This document shows positions 34,578 through 43,125 of a stretch of DNA of 64,000 nucleotides, one piece after another. A program made the position numbers and the translations under genes. Position 1 is the stretch's first letter, and the number at the start of each line of letters is the position of its first letter. The notes beneath the pieces were generated by a model that ran no database searches, was not told where the DNA came from, and saw only the letters and a program-made list of their open reading frames with translations. Source of the DNA: Bacteroidota bacterium (GTDB taxonomy: Bacteria > Bacteroidota > Bacteroidia > Bacteroidales > UBA10428); the NCBI GenBank assembly GCA_023442525.1, contig JAEZZA010000006.1:1-64000 (forward strand). The letters run 5' to 3'.

Positions 34578-35792
34578 TCAATCTTTATCTACGGCATTTA
34601 CCAGGTCAGTCAGGATTCCATCTATTGCCGATTCAACCCTTTTCCAGTCGGGTATCAATGGTGAGCCGAAATGCTGATCACAGAAATCGAGAACACCTGA
34701 ATCGATTGCACTGGCGAACACTTCAACCGTTTTTAGTTCTTCATGGAAGTCATAAGAAATGCGTTCATCATACATTTCGGCGAGAGATTCGTAGATGCCG
34801 ACCATTTCTCGTGCATGTTTCAGGTATGTTAACCTCACGGTCCTGAATACTTCAGAATTCAGTGATACTCCGTTACTCGCAAGGTGAGTAAAGAAAGTTC
34901 TTGCAATATCTGAAGCCATTTTATACAATCCCTTCTCACTGACAGAACCTACATTCTGGTGTTTATGATCATATCGGCCGGTAAGTTCGATCTGGCAGAT
35001 CCGTGATTCCCTTACCAGACGGTAAATTTCACCCAGCACTCCAACTTCAATACCCCAGTCGGATGGGAACTGCATCATCCTTGCCTGGCTGGTGTACGTG
35101 GCAAACTCACCCGACAAAGGATATCTGAAATCGCCCATATAGTCGAGGAATTCGGTACTGCCGAACATATCCTTAAGGGTCCGGACAAGGGGAAAATAGA
35201 AGAGTCTGGAAACCCTTCCGAACAGTTTTTTATCGTAACGCACATAATATCCTTTAACAAACTGGAACCGCAGGTACATGAGAGGGAAAAGCAGACGTGT
35301 AAGGAAGTCCCGATCGTAGGTAACAATATCCGCATCATGGAAGGCAATTGCTGATACTTCGGCCTTACCAATTACATAACCGAGGCTGGTCCATACCGCT
35401 CTTCCCTTGCCACGGCTTCCGAGTGTCAGTTGTTTTTCGATACGGTCAATAATATCAAGAACTTCAGGCTTATCGTTCCAGATCAGCGAAGCCTTATTGC
35501 CCAAAGGGGCGACAATCTCCTGGGCATTGAGGTATTCATCGGCGTTAGCACGATCAAGAGATATGTAGATCTTTTTAATGTACCTGGTTTCAGAAAGCAC
35601 CCTGATAATGTTCTGCATAGCATCACTGGCCAAATCACTATAAAGAGCAGGAATTAACACTCCTATCGGGATTCTCGTTGATGCCAGCATAACCTTATTT
35701 TCCATCGACTGGCAACTCTCATGTTGCAGAATCGGGAAAGTAGGTACTTTATTAATGTGAAAATCAGCCATACGACAAGTTTTGGTTAACAA
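34578..35792 (-). CDS. Glycosyltransferase of glucosyl-3-phosphoglycerate synthase type
   Basis: A 404-aa GT-A glycosyltransferase resembling glucosyl-3-phosphoglycerate/mannosylglycerate synthases (GT81/GT78 group), possibly making a compatible solute or a glycolipid precursor. Visible: IPIGVLIPALYSD start of the domain (residue about 41), GSRGKGRAVWTSLGY, the metal-binding HDADIVTYD and the later HKHQNVG. Several ATG starts exist (35792, 35771, 35705); the catalytic domain starts after the last, so the N-terminus is uncertain. Same family of fold as the window's other glycosyltransferases but a different group. Confidence 0.65.
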   Translation of the reverse strand: MLTKTCRMADFHINKVPTFPILQHESCQSMENKVMLASTRIPIGVLIPALYSDLASDAMQNIIRVLSETRYIKKIYISLDRANADEYLNAQEIVAPLGNKASLIWNDKPEVLDIIDRIEKQLTLGSRGKGRAVWTSLGYVIGKAEVSAIAFHDADIVTYDRDFLTRLLFPLMYLRFQFVKGYYVRYDKKLFGRVSRLFYFPLVRTLKDMFGSTEFLDYMGDFRYPLSGEFATYTSQARMMQFPSDWGIEVGVLGEIYRLVRESRICQIELTGRYDHKHQNVGSVSEKGLYKMASDIARTFFTHLASNGVSLNSEVFRTVRLTYLKHAREMVGIYESLAEMYDERISYDFHEELKTVEVFASAIDSGVLDFCDQHFGSPLIPDWKRVESAIDGILTDLVNAVDKD

Positions 35793-35888
35793 TTTAAAAG
35801 CCGGAAATATGCCGGATTTTTCAATTCTGTATAAAAGTACTACATTTATTCCTTAACACATATCATGTTTATAAAAACCCATTTGAAT

Positions 35889-36719
35889 ATGAAAAGATTT
35901 ACTGTTTACTTAATGCTTTTTGCCTTTGCGGCTTCTTTTACTGCCTGCAAGACGAAGGAAAAATCCACCACTGATATCACAACTCCTGCTGGCTGGAAAT
36001 TGGTATGGGCCGACGAATTCAATTATACCGGATTACCTGATTCGAATAATTGGAACTACGATATCGGAGGTCATGGTTGGGGGAATAATGAAAAGCAATA
36101 TTATACACAATCACGGCCCGAAAATGCACGTGTCGAAAACGGGATGCTGATCATCGAAGCCAGGCAGGAAGCTATGGACACAAATGATTATACTTCGGCC
36201 CGTCTTGTAACACGTGGAAAGAATGAATGGACTTATGGGCGGTTCGAGATAAGGGCAAAACTGCCAAAGGGATTGGGAACATGGCCTGCCATATGGATGC
36301 TGGCTGCCGAACAAAGCTATGGCGATGGATACTGGCCTCATAATGGTGAAATTGATATTATGGAGCACGTTGGATTTAACCAGGGATTTATTCATGCGTC
36401 AACACACACTTTAAAATATTATCATGGTATAGGTACTCAACGTACCGACACTGTTTTCAGCGGTGATGTTTCAGAGAATTTCCATGTTTACAGCATGGAA
36501 TGGGGTCCGGATACAGTACAGGTATTCTTTGACGACAGGCTTTATTTTACATCAACCAACGATGGTACAGGATGGGAAGCCTGGCCATTTGACAAGCCGT
36601 TTTATTTGCTACTCAACATTGCTGTAGGCGGAAACTGGGGAGGTGCCAAAGGCGTCGATCCCTCAATCTGGCCACAGAGGATGGAAGTGGATTATGTGAG
36701 GGTGTTTGAGAGGGAGTAG
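35889..36719 (+). CDS. Glycoside hydrolase family 16 lipoprotein
   Basis: A 276-aa lipoprotein (from ATG 35889) with the lipobox FAASFTAC and a GH16 beta-jelly-roll domain, likely an endo-beta-1,3-glucanase (laminarinase) or related. The catalytic signature GEIDIMEHVG has nucleophile Glu, Asp and acid/base Glu (ExDxxE), and the substrate-cleft stretch WPAIWMLA and WPFDKPFYLLLNIAVGGNWGG follow. It is probably outer-membrane-anchored and acts on external glucans. Its stop at 36719 is followed within 14 bp by a GGTTCC-type repeat. Confidence 0.92.
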   Translation: MKRFTVYLMLFAFAASFTACKTKEKSTTDITTPAGWKLVWADEFNYTGLPDSNNWNYDIGGHGWGNNEKQYYTQSRPENARVENGMLIIEARQEAMDTNDYTSARLVTRGKNEWTYGRFEIRAKLPKGLGTWPAIWMLAAEQSYGDGYWPHNGEIDIMEHVGFNQGFIHASTHTLKYYHGIGTQRTDTVFSGDVSENFHVYSMEWGPDTVQVFFDDRLYFTSTNDGTGWEAWPFDKPFYLLLNIAVGGNWGGAKGVDPSIWPQRMEVDYVRVFERE

Positions 36720-36732
36720 AATTACTTTCAGA

Positions 36733-36785
36733 GTTTCAGAGTTTCAGGAGTTCCAAAGGTTCCAGTGGTTCCAGAGGTTCCAAAA
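36733..36785 (+). repeat. 9-bp-unit repeat; left arm of a 33-bp inverted repeat
   Basis: Positions 36733-36765 are perfectly repeated, inverted, at 37500-37532. Units of 9 bp (GAGTTTCAG, GAGTTCCAA, AGGTTCCAG, TGGTTCCAG, AGGTTCCAA) are visible; the left arm has one unit more than the right. It starts 14 bp after the GH16 stop. Confidence 0.85.
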
Positions 36786-36825
36786 TCAGACGGGGCGACA
36801 GGGCAACGGTGGGCGAGTGACATAT

Positions 36826-36901
36826 AAAAAAAAGAGGCACATTAAGGAGTCGTACATGAATTGAAGTAGAACTTCAACGAATCTACGGCTTAATGTGCCT
36901 C
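36826..36901 (-). terminator. Long intrinsic terminator after the TPP-like aptamer
   Basis: Minus-strand 13-bp perfect stem GAGGCACATTAAG / CTTAATGTGCCTC (36834-36846 with 36889-36901), an inner hairpin TTGAAG..CTTCAA (36861-36877 region) and eight T residues at 36826-36833. It lies 10 bp downstream of the aptamer's closing stem, in the right place for riboswitch-controlled termination. Confidence 0.8.
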
Positions 36902-36910
36902 ACGATTTGT

Positions 36911-36998
36911 TTTAGCTGTCCTTACGTCAGTATTACCTGTTTCAAGTTATTAGAATTTGTTCTCAGGCTTTCCTACGAAAACCACTCCTTCAGCCAAA
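36911..36998 (-). promoter_or_regulatory. Candidate TPP riboswitch aptamer (orphan)
   Basis: On the minus strand an 8-bp closing stem TTTGGCTG (36998-36991) / CAGCTAAA (36918-36911) encloses GGAGTGG (36988-36982), a small hairpin TTTTC-GTA-GGAAA, CTGAGA (36966-36961), TTCT, CTTGAAA, the hairpin CAG-GTAATA-CTG (36939-36928) and ACGTAAGGA (36927-36919). This order equals that of the thiamine pyrophosphate aptamer (GGGGTGC, CTGAGA, GAACCTGA, GGnTAATnCC, GCGTAGGGA). Core bases deviate at two places (ACG for GCG, AAGG for AGGG). No thiamine gene follows on this strand; the next gene is GH16 in the opposite orientation. Structure seen in the sequence; identity inferred from the known consensus. Confidence 0.6.
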
Positions 36999-37138
36999 AT
37001 ACAAATCTTATATACCAGATTCAATTGCTATGCCATTTACTAAGCTACTGAAAACCAGGAAATGGGTTTTTAACAGTGCAGAAAGTATTTCCCAGATGTG
37101 GAAAATTTTTGTGGAAAATTTTGCATGGCGCCAAAATT

Positions 37139-37167
37139 TTTGAATTTAGGAATTACGACTATATTTG
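37139..37167 (+). promoter_or_regulatory. Promoter of tRNA-Ser
   Basis: -33 box TTTG (37139-37142), 17-bp spacer and -7 box TATATTTG (37160-37167), a perfect Bacteroidetes promoter, 11 bp before the tRNA 5' end. Confidence 0.75.
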
Positions 37168-37178
37168 CGTCCGGTTTA

Positions 37179-37265
37179 GGAGAGGTGCCAGAGTGGTCGA
37201 TCGGGGCAGTCTCGAAAACTGTTGAACCCTTCGGGGTTCCGGGGGTTCGAATCCCCCCCTCTCCG
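37179..37265 (+). tRNA. tRNA-Ser(CGA)
   Basis: An 87-nt class II tRNA: acceptor stem GGAGAGG / CCTCTCC with discriminator G37265, anticodon loop CTCGAAA with anticodon CGA at 37213-37215 (reads UCG), long variable arm AACCC-TTCG-GGGTT, and T-arm GGGGG-TTCGAAT-CCCCC. CCA is not encoded. A perfect promoter precedes it. Its last base is also the first base of a 142-bp four-way-junction repeat. Confidence 0.97.
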
Positions 37266-37406
37266 CAAAAGAATTAATGACAATGCCCGGGCCAGCCCGG
37301 GTTTCAATTTTTAGGGCCCCAGGCATCAAGCCCGCTTGAATGCCTGGGGCCCTAAAAATTGAAAGCTCAAAGCGAAGCTTTGAGACATTGTCATTAATTC
37401 TTTTGC
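37265..37406. repeat. 142-bp palindromic element folding as a four-way junction
   Basis: Outer stem of 21 perfect pairs (37265-37285 with 37386-37406). Inside, with 0, 0, 1 and 1 unpaired bases at the junction: hairpin 1 CCCGGG (37286-37291) / CCCGGG (37296-37301); hairpin 2 with 25 perfect pairs (37302-37326 with 37340-37364) plus four more (CAAG/CTTG) in its loop; hairpin 3 CTCAAAGC (37366-37373) / GCTTTGAG (37377-37384). Total 60 perfect pairs. No open reading frame and no match to a named element is recognised. It could be a mobile palindrome, a structured RNA or the tRNA gene's 3' processing/terminator region. Confidence 0.9.
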
Positions 37407-37416
37407 TGGCCACCCA

Positions 37417-37472
37417 CAAGGGATCATGAGCGAAGCGAATAATCCCTTGCAGGCAGACCACTATTTTTTTTT
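37417..37472 (+). terminator. Possible terminator of the tRNA-Ser unit
   Basis: Perfect 8-bp stem CAAGGGAT (37417-37424) / ATCCCTTG (37442-37449) with possible outer pairs (TGG 37407-37409 with CCA 37458-37460), then nine T residues at 37464-37472. The gap between stem and T-tract makes it imperfect. Confidence 0.45.
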
Positions 37473-37499
37473 GCAGGAAACCCTGTGGTTTTTGAACCT

Positions 37500-37532
37500 C
37501 TGGAACCTTTGGAACTCCTGAAACTCTGAAAC
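37500..37532 (-). repeat. Right arm of the 33-bp inverted repeat
   Basis: Perfect inverted copy of 36733-36765. Its end is 1 bp from the stop of the histidine kinase gene at 37534. Confidence 0.9.
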
Positions 37533-37533
37533 C

Positions 37534-39336
37534 CTATGTATTCCCCACCGGTATCACAAAGCTAAACTCACTGCCCTTGTTTTCCTCGCTTTCCACCCAA
37601 ATACTGCCGCCGAGCTTTTCCACAAATTCCTTACTTAGTTTTAATCCCAATCCCGTCCCCTGTTCCTTTTCAGTTCCCGGCATGGAATAACTCGAATCGA
37701 TCCTGAATAACTGGCCTAAATATTCGCAGGGAACACCAACACCAAAATCCTTAACCGAAACCTTCACTTCCTTTGAACCGGATGCGGCTTTAACGATAAC
37801 GGAACCTGACCGGTAAGAGAATTTAAGCGCATTGCTGATAAGATTCCTTAATATGGTATTCAGCATATTCTGATCGGTGAATATTTTAATGTTTTCGTCC
37901 ACTTCCGATATTATGGTTATGTCTTTGTTGGTGGAAAACAGTTCCAGATTCAGAATATTTTCGTTGATTATTTCTTTCAGATTGATCACAACCGGATTCA
38001 CACGAAGCATCCCGGTTTGTGATCTCGACCAGTCGAGCAGATTCAGAAGTATTGCATAACCGCTCTTTGCTGAGTCATTCAGAATAATGGCAAGTTTACG
38101 TATATCTCCTGCATCGAGCTGATCCAGATTCCGGAACAACAATTCGGTGGATCCAAGTAAGCTGGTGAACGGGTTTTTCAGATCGTGTGCCACAATATTG
38201 AAAAATTTATCTTTTGTGGCATTGAGTTCTTTCAGTTCCTGTTCGTTTTTTTTCAGAGCCTGTTCAGCCAGGGTTCTGTCGGCCAGCTCTTTTTGAAGCT
38301 TTTCGTTCAGCAAAACCAGATCGTTTGTGCGCTCCTTTACCTTAAGTTCCAGTTCAACATTAAGATTTTTATAGCGTTCCTCGCTTATTCTCAGATGGTG
38401 TTCAATTTTTCTCCGGTGGATGTTAAGAGCCGTCTGATTACTAATCGTTTCGATTATTCTTTTATCATCCTCCGAAATTGCCTCTTTTGAAAATATAACG
38501 AAAGCCCCGTATAATGTACGGTGCTGATGAAAGCCAATAGTGTATAATTTTTCGAGGTCCAGTTTTTTCTCCAATTCATGACAACTCATTTGGTCGAGAA
38601 ACCCATTGAAAGCTTCAAACAATCCGCCTTCAATTTCTTTTAAATGGGAGGTCTCCAGTATGTCCAATAATATCAGTGAATTTTTATTGATTTGAATAAA
38701 CGGATGAGTCATATCAATACCGGTAACCTTCTTAATATCCCTGAAATGTGGTTTAAGCCATTCGGCACCATAAACTCTGACCTGGCCCTGTTCCGGCACT
38801 TCAAGGGCCAGAACACGGGCCCGGTCGAGCAGGCTGGTTACACTGGCACAAATAACCTTAAAGATTGAGGATGTATCGTCGCTTTCATTCAGGGCTCCTG
38901 TTGCTTCCGACAGGATTGAGAACCTCCTGGCATTTAACCTTGAAACTTCGTCTATTTTTTTTCGTTCAATGCTGTACTTAATTGTACGCATGATGCTTTC
39001 GCCGGTTAACTGGTTTTTAACCAGGTAATCCTGCGCTCCTTCACGCAAAGCATGTAATGCCGTCTCTTCGTCATCTAACCCGGTCATCACCACCAACGGT
39101 GATCGCTCGGTGGCAGCATGAAGTTTTTTTAATGTATCAAGGCCTACGCTGTCAGGAAGTCCCAGATCGAGCAATATGATATCAAAATCGTTCTCTTTGC
39201 ATAGTTGGATGCTCTGGCTTAACGATGATGCGTGTTTTGAGTAAAAGTAAATGCCCGATGACCGGATAAGTTCGTTGACAATCATTACATCTCCCGGATT
39301 GTCTTCGACAATGAGGATATTTAAATTAGGTTCCAA
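37534..39336 (-). CDS. REC-GAF hybrid histidine kinase
   Basis: A 600-aa soluble signalling protein. Residues 1-125 are a receiver domain with acceptor Asp57 in IILLDLGLPDS; 140-310 resemble a GAF sensor; 310-370 are a coiled coil; HisKA has the phospho-acceptor His in FFNIVAHDLKNPF near residue 384; a HATPase_c domain with N box (NLISNALKFSYRSG), VKDFGVGVP and EQGTGLGLKL finishes it. It lacks membrane segments, so its input is likely another kinase through the REC domain. It is 5 bp after the Rcp1-like regulator, in the same operon as the large kinase. Confidence 0.9.
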   Translation of the reverse strand: MEPNLNILIVEDNPGDVMIVNELIRSSGIYFYSKHASSLSQSIQLCKENDFDIILLDLGLPDSVGLDTLKKLHAATERSPLVVMTGLDDEETALHALREGAQDYLVKNQLTGESIMRTIKYSIERKKIDEVSRLNARRFSILSEATGALNESDDTSSIFKVICASVTSLLDRARVLALEVPEQGQVRVYGAEWLKPHFRDIKKVTGIDMTHPFIQINKNSLILLDILETSHLKEIEGGLFEAFNGFLDQMSCHELEKKLDLEKLYTIGFHQHRTLYGAFVIFSKEAISEDDKRIIETISNQTALNIHRRKIEHHLRISEERYKNLNVELELKVKERTNDLVLLNEKLQKELADRTLAEQALKKNEQELKELNATKDKFFNIVAHDLKNPFTSLLGSTELLFRNLDQLDAGDIRKLAIILNDSAKSGYAILLNLLDWSRSQTGMLRVNPVVINLKEIINENILNLELFSTNKDITIISEVDENIKIFTDQNMLNTILRNLISNALKFSYRSGSVIVKAASGSKEVKVSVKDFGVGVPCEYLGQLFRIDSSYSMPGTEKEQGTGLGLKLSKEFVEKLGGSIWVESEENKGSEFSFVIPVGNT

Positions 39337-39341
39337 GCGGG

Positions 39342-39797
39342 TTAAATTTTAGGAGGCAGTTTTACTATTGAGAACCAGAAATTCTCTATCGAACGTATTA
39401 CGCTGGTGAACTGGTTCAGATCGATTGGTTTGGTAACATAACAATTGGCATGCAGGTTATACGATTTGAGTACATCTTCATCGGCCTGCGATATGGTCAT
39501 AACCACAACCGGGATGTGTTTCAGCCTGTCGTCCGACTTGATTTCCGCAAGCACTTCGCGTCCGTCTTTACGGGGAAGATTCAGATCCAGAATAATCAAA
39601 TCGGGCATTGATGACCCCGCAAACCGGCCTCTTGAATAAAGAAAATCCAGGGCCTCAATACCATCGTTCACAAAATGAAGCGAATTGAAAATTTTATTCT
39701 CATAGAATACTTCCTTTATGAGTCGGGCATCACCTTTATTGTCTTCAACAATAAGAATGTCGATTGAATTTAGTGTACTTTCTTTCATGTGATGCAA
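39342..39797 (-). CDS. Rcp1-like single-domain response regulator
   Basis: A 151-aa receiver protein with no output domain; acidic pair in DILIVEDNKGDARLIKE, acceptor Asp in LIILDLNLPRKDGREVL, and Lys in VTKPIDL. Extended loops and length match Rcp1/CheY-like partners of phytochrome-type kinases. The start is either 39797 (2 bp after the upstream stop) or 39788 (MKESTLNS). Gene order suggests that it takes phosphate from the kinase just upstream or passes it to the REC domain of the one downstream. Confidence 0.88.
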   Translation of the reverse strand: MHHMKESTLNSIDILIVEDNKGDARLIKEVFYENKIFNSLHFVNDGIEALDFLYSRGRFAGSSMPDLIILDLNLPRKDGREVLAEIKSDDRLKHIPVVVMTISQADEDVLKSYNLHANCYVTKPIDLNQFTSVIRSIENFWFSIVKLPPKI

Positions 39798-39798
39798 A

Positions 39799-42700
39799 TT
39801 AGGATTTTTTTATGGTAAATTGAAACTGAGCACCTTCTCCGTTCGATTCAACCCAGATCTTACCTCCATGACGTTCGACTATACGTTTGCAAATGGCAAG
39901 TCCGATACCCGTTCCCCCATATTCATCGCGTAAATGTAACCGCTGAAATATCTGGAATATCCGGTCGAAATATTGTGGTTCAATTCCTATTCCGTTATCG
40001 TGGAGGATTATCCTGTAATTCCCGTTTTCTTCTGCCACTGATATATGGATCACGGGTTGATTATTACAGAATTTAAGGCTGTTATCGATCAGGTTCTGGA
40101 ACAGTTGAACCATCTGGCCGTCGTCGGCATTTACTACAGGCAGCTGATCGTATGTTATTATAGCATTTTTTTCTTTTATTTTAATACTCAGGTTATGAAG
40201 GGTTTGTTTGATAACATCGTTCAGATCGGTAAATGATAACGCTTTACCACGGGTTTTAATTCTTGAGTATTGCAGCAGATCGTTAATGAGCCTCTGCATA
40301 CGTTGTGCTCCGTCAACGGCAAAATCGATAAACTCTTTAGCCTGACTATCAAGTTTATCCTTATATCGGGCAGCCAGAAGTTGCGTGAAACTTGAAACCA
40401 TTCTAAGGGGTTCTTGTAAATCATGTGATGCTACATAAGCAAATTCCTCCAGCTCTTTGTTCGATCTCAGAAGATCTTCATTCAGACTGATCATAGTTAA
40501 TTCGGTAGCCTTTTGCATAGCGGTAATATCCAGGCAAACACCTGTCATCCGGTATGCATTTCCATCCTGGTCGGTTTCCAGCTTGGCTTTGGCATCAATG
40601 TAATTGAAATCTCCCGATTTTAACTTGATTCTGAAAATCGTATCCAGCGATTTATTTTCCTTCAGAGCCTTGTTCATGGCGCGATTAAAATGTGCTATAT
40701 CTTCGTCGTATATACATCGCTCGAAATCTTCGAAACCCAGTAATTCTGCAGGATCCACACCGAACATTCGTGCAATCCGCTCGTCACAATCCAGATGATT
40801 ATTAAAAATATCCCAGGTCCAGATTCCGATATTGGCGTTTTCAAGTGCCAGATCGAGTTTTGCTTTTGCAAGCCGCACTTCGTTCTCGGCCTGAATTCTC
40901 TCGGTTATATCATATCCCTGTGCTATCGTGGAGACAACTTCTCCGGAATCGGGGTCATAGATATTGGCTGAATTCCAGAGAATGGTCCGTATTTGATTGT
41001 CGCTTGTCAATATAGGAATCTCAATAGTTTCAAGATTGCTGGTAAGTGCTTCCTTTATTTTAAGGTTTGAATCGGCCATGGATGATTCGGGGAAGAGTAT
41101 GTCAAGTTTTCTGCCTGTTACTTCGGATGCTTTGTAGCCGGTTAGTTTTTCAAATGCATGATTGAAAAGCTGAATTTGAGCAGAAGCATTCCATACAATG
41201 ATGGGAGAATTTGCAAAGTTGATCAGATTCTCCAGATAGTTTTTGGTGTTCTGCAATTCCTTCTCAGCTGTTACCCGCTGGTTGATATTCTCAAAGATGG
41301 TGGCAAAAAAGCCTTTTTTGGGACTGAACGAACTCACCCGAAAGTACGAGCGAAGATCAGATGAATAACTTTCGAATTCGGTGCTTTTTCCGGTCAATGC
41401 AACTTCACTGTAAATTGATAGCCAGTGATCTTCAAAATTGGGAAGAACTTCACGGGCAGTTTTTCCTGTAACCAGTTCGGCTTGAAGTCCAGTTTGTTTT
41501 TCAAAAGCCGGATTTACACTGATAAACCTGTAGTCTTTTGCTTCACCGTTTTGGTCGAGAATAAGTTCGTGTAATGCAAAACCTTCGGTCATCTGCTCAA
41601 AGAGCTGTCTGTATTTTTCTTCACTTTCTTTAGTTGCCCTCGCAGCATTCAGCTCCGAAATGGCCATTCGTATATATGAAATTCCGTACGCGATATCTGA
41701 AGCAAGGTTGTTAAGCAATTTAACATCGTCATTACCAAATGCATCGGGATTGGAAGAATAAACACTCACTGATCCGAATACCTTATTGTCGGTTGTTAAA
41801 GGCAGAACCATTGATGATGAATAGCCTCTTTTTACGGCATCTTCTCTCCAGGGAGCAAAATGCGGATCGGTGAGCATATTTCTGCAAATGGCAGGTTTTC
41901 CCGTCCGGACGGCGGTTCCTGTTGGACCTCTTCCATATTCATCATTGGCCCAGGAAACCTTCATGTTTCTTATATACTCCTCATCAAAACCATAATGGGC
42001 AACAGGTTTAACTGATTTATCGGGGTCATTGAGTACAAATCCAATCCATACCATGCTGTATCCGCAATCTTCAGCAATTATCCGGCAAACATCTCTCAGG
42101 TATACAACCTCGTCGGTTGTATGGATCATTGCCTGGCTGGTTTTGCTAAGGGCATTTAATGTGCGGTTAAGTTGAATCAGTTCTACGTTCGACCTTGCAG
42201 TAGACTCTTCCGACATTTGCCGGTACACATCGACTTTGTTTATAGAACTTGCTGCCAGCCATACGAGCATTGCAAAACAAAACGTATAGAACAGGGTAAT
42301 CAGGGCTATACCTGTTTCAGAATCAAAAAGTTCATGCTGCTCACCGGCCAGACTGAACCATCCTGCAATAATCGGTATCAGCAGCGACGGTATCAGCAAT
42401 TGCCTCGCCATAATCCCGCCAAGGCTGCCAGATGTAAAAACTTTAAGAAGCCATGTGTCGGGATATAGCATGAACACGGCTATACACAAACCGGCCAATG
42501 AAATACCAGTATTCAGCGATATTGGATCGATCTGTGATACAGGGAATTTTATTCCCAGAATATATACGATCAGGTAAAAATAGGCCAAGCCGGCCAGGAA
42601 AATTGTGATAACATGGGCCTCCGTATGCCTGCCCCATTTTAACAGCAGGAGAATTACTCCCAGAACCGATATTGAAACGGATGTAATAAAAGACATCCTG

Positions 42701-43095
42701 TTTCCGAATGCCATAAGGTAAGAGAAAGGCCGGGTGGATGAAAGAGCTGTCCATGTTCCCGTAAAATACCTGCATAGATGTTCCGATTCCGTATAAACGG
42801 CTGCCAACATCATCAAAATCCAAAGTGCGATCTGAACATAAAACAGAAAACGACTTTGCCTGAACTGAAAAAGTAATAATATGCATACAGCCATTAAAAA
42901 ACAGATGGCTGTTATAATTTTCATGGGTTCAGATACCATGTTGTCAGATATTGTGCCGGATAATCCCCGGATAATATCTGTTATGCAAAGCAAAACCACT
43001 ACCGACAGTGAAATCCATATTGTTAAATAATGCACCCGAGGCAGTGCATTGGAGGCAGGAATATCCGGACCTTTGAAAAACCCCATATTATCCAT
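39799..43095 (-). CDS. Membrane GAF/PAS multi-sensor histidine kinase
   Basis: A 1098-aa kinase. Residues 1-290 form about eight hydrophobic helices (membrane sensor of MASE-like type); residues about 320-470 are a GAF domain (STARSNVELIQLNRTL leads into it); three PAS domains follow (about 490-610, 615-735 and 745-865); HisKA with EEFAYVASHDLQEPLRMV has His near residue 890; HATPase_c ends in EYGGTGIGLAICKRIVERHGG. The HisKA/HATPase pair is of the phytochrome-like Cph1 type, which goes with the adjacent Rcp1-like regulator. Ligand and signal unknown; redox or light could be sensed by the GAF, though no chromophore Cys is seen. Confidence 0.9.
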   Translation of the reverse strand: MDNMGFFKGPDIPASNALPRVHYLTIWISLSVVVLLCITDIIRGLSGTISDNMVSEPMKIITAICFLMAVCILLLFQFRQSRFLFYVQIALWILMMLAAVYTESEHLCRYFTGTWTALSSTRPFSYLMAFGNRMSFITSVSISVLGVILLLLKWGRHTEAHVITIFLAGLAYFYLIVYILGIKFPVSQIDPISLNTGISLAGLCIAVFMLYPDTWLLKVFTSGSLGGIMARQLLIPSLLIPIIAGWFSLAGEQHELFDSETGIALITLFYTFCFAMLVWLAASSINKVDVYRQMSEESTARSNVELIQLNRTLNALSKTSQAMIHTTDEVVYLRDVCRIIAEDCGYSMVWIGFVLNDPDKSVKPVAHYGFDEEYIRNMKVSWANDEYGRGPTGTAVRTGKPAICRNMLTDPHFAPWREDAVKRGYSSSMVLPLTTDNKVFGSVSVYSSNPDAFGNDDVKLLNNLASDIAYGISYIRMAISELNAARATKESEEKYRQLFEQMTEGFALHELILDQNGEAKDYRFISVNPAFEKQTGLQAELVTGKTAREVLPNFEDHWLSIYSEVALTGKSTEFESYSSDLRSYFRVSSFSPKKGFFATIFENINQRVTAEKELQNTKNYLENLINFANSPIIVWNASAQIQLFNHAFEKLTGYKASEVTGRKLDILFPESSMADSNLKIKEALTSNLETIEIPILTSDNQIRTILWNSANIYDPDSGEVVSTIAQGYDITERIQAENEVRLAKAKLDLALENANIGIWTWDIFNNHLDCDERIARMFGVDPAELLGFEDFERCIYDEDIAHFNRAMNKALKENKSLDTIFRIKLKSGDFNYIDAKAKLETDQDGNAYRMTGVCLDITAMQKATELTMISLNEDLLRSNKELEEFAYVASHDLQEPLRMVSSFTQLLAARYKDKLDSQAKEFIDFAVDGAQRMQRLINDLLQYSRIKTRGKALSFTDLNDVIKQTLHNLSIKIKEKNAIITYDQLPVVNADDGQMVQLFQNLIDNSLKFCNNQPVIHISVAEENGNYRIILHDNGIGIEPQYFDRIFQIFQRLHLRDEYGGTGIGLAICKRIVERHGGKIWVESNGEGAQFQFTIKKS

Positions 43096-43125
43096 TTATT
43101 ATAACCTCCAAAACTTTGAACAGAA

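Noticed and set aside
36834..36901. The hairpin read as a plus-strand terminator for GH16
   Set aside because: The T-tract is on the minus-strand side only; the plus strand after the stem is ACGATTTG, not a U-run.
37179..37406. tRNA-Ser as an integration site (att) of a mobile element
   Set aside because: No second copy of the tRNA 3' end and no integrase gene was found nearby.
37159..37461. Minus-strand open frame of 100 codons over the tRNA-Ser and the junction element
   Set aside because: It is a reading of the structural RNA and palindrome; no plausible protein features and the tRNA on the opposite strand is certain.
42443..42886. 147-codon frame opposite/overlapping the membrane part of the large histidine kinase
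   Set aside because: Same-strand frame-shifted reading of the kinase coding region; no own features.
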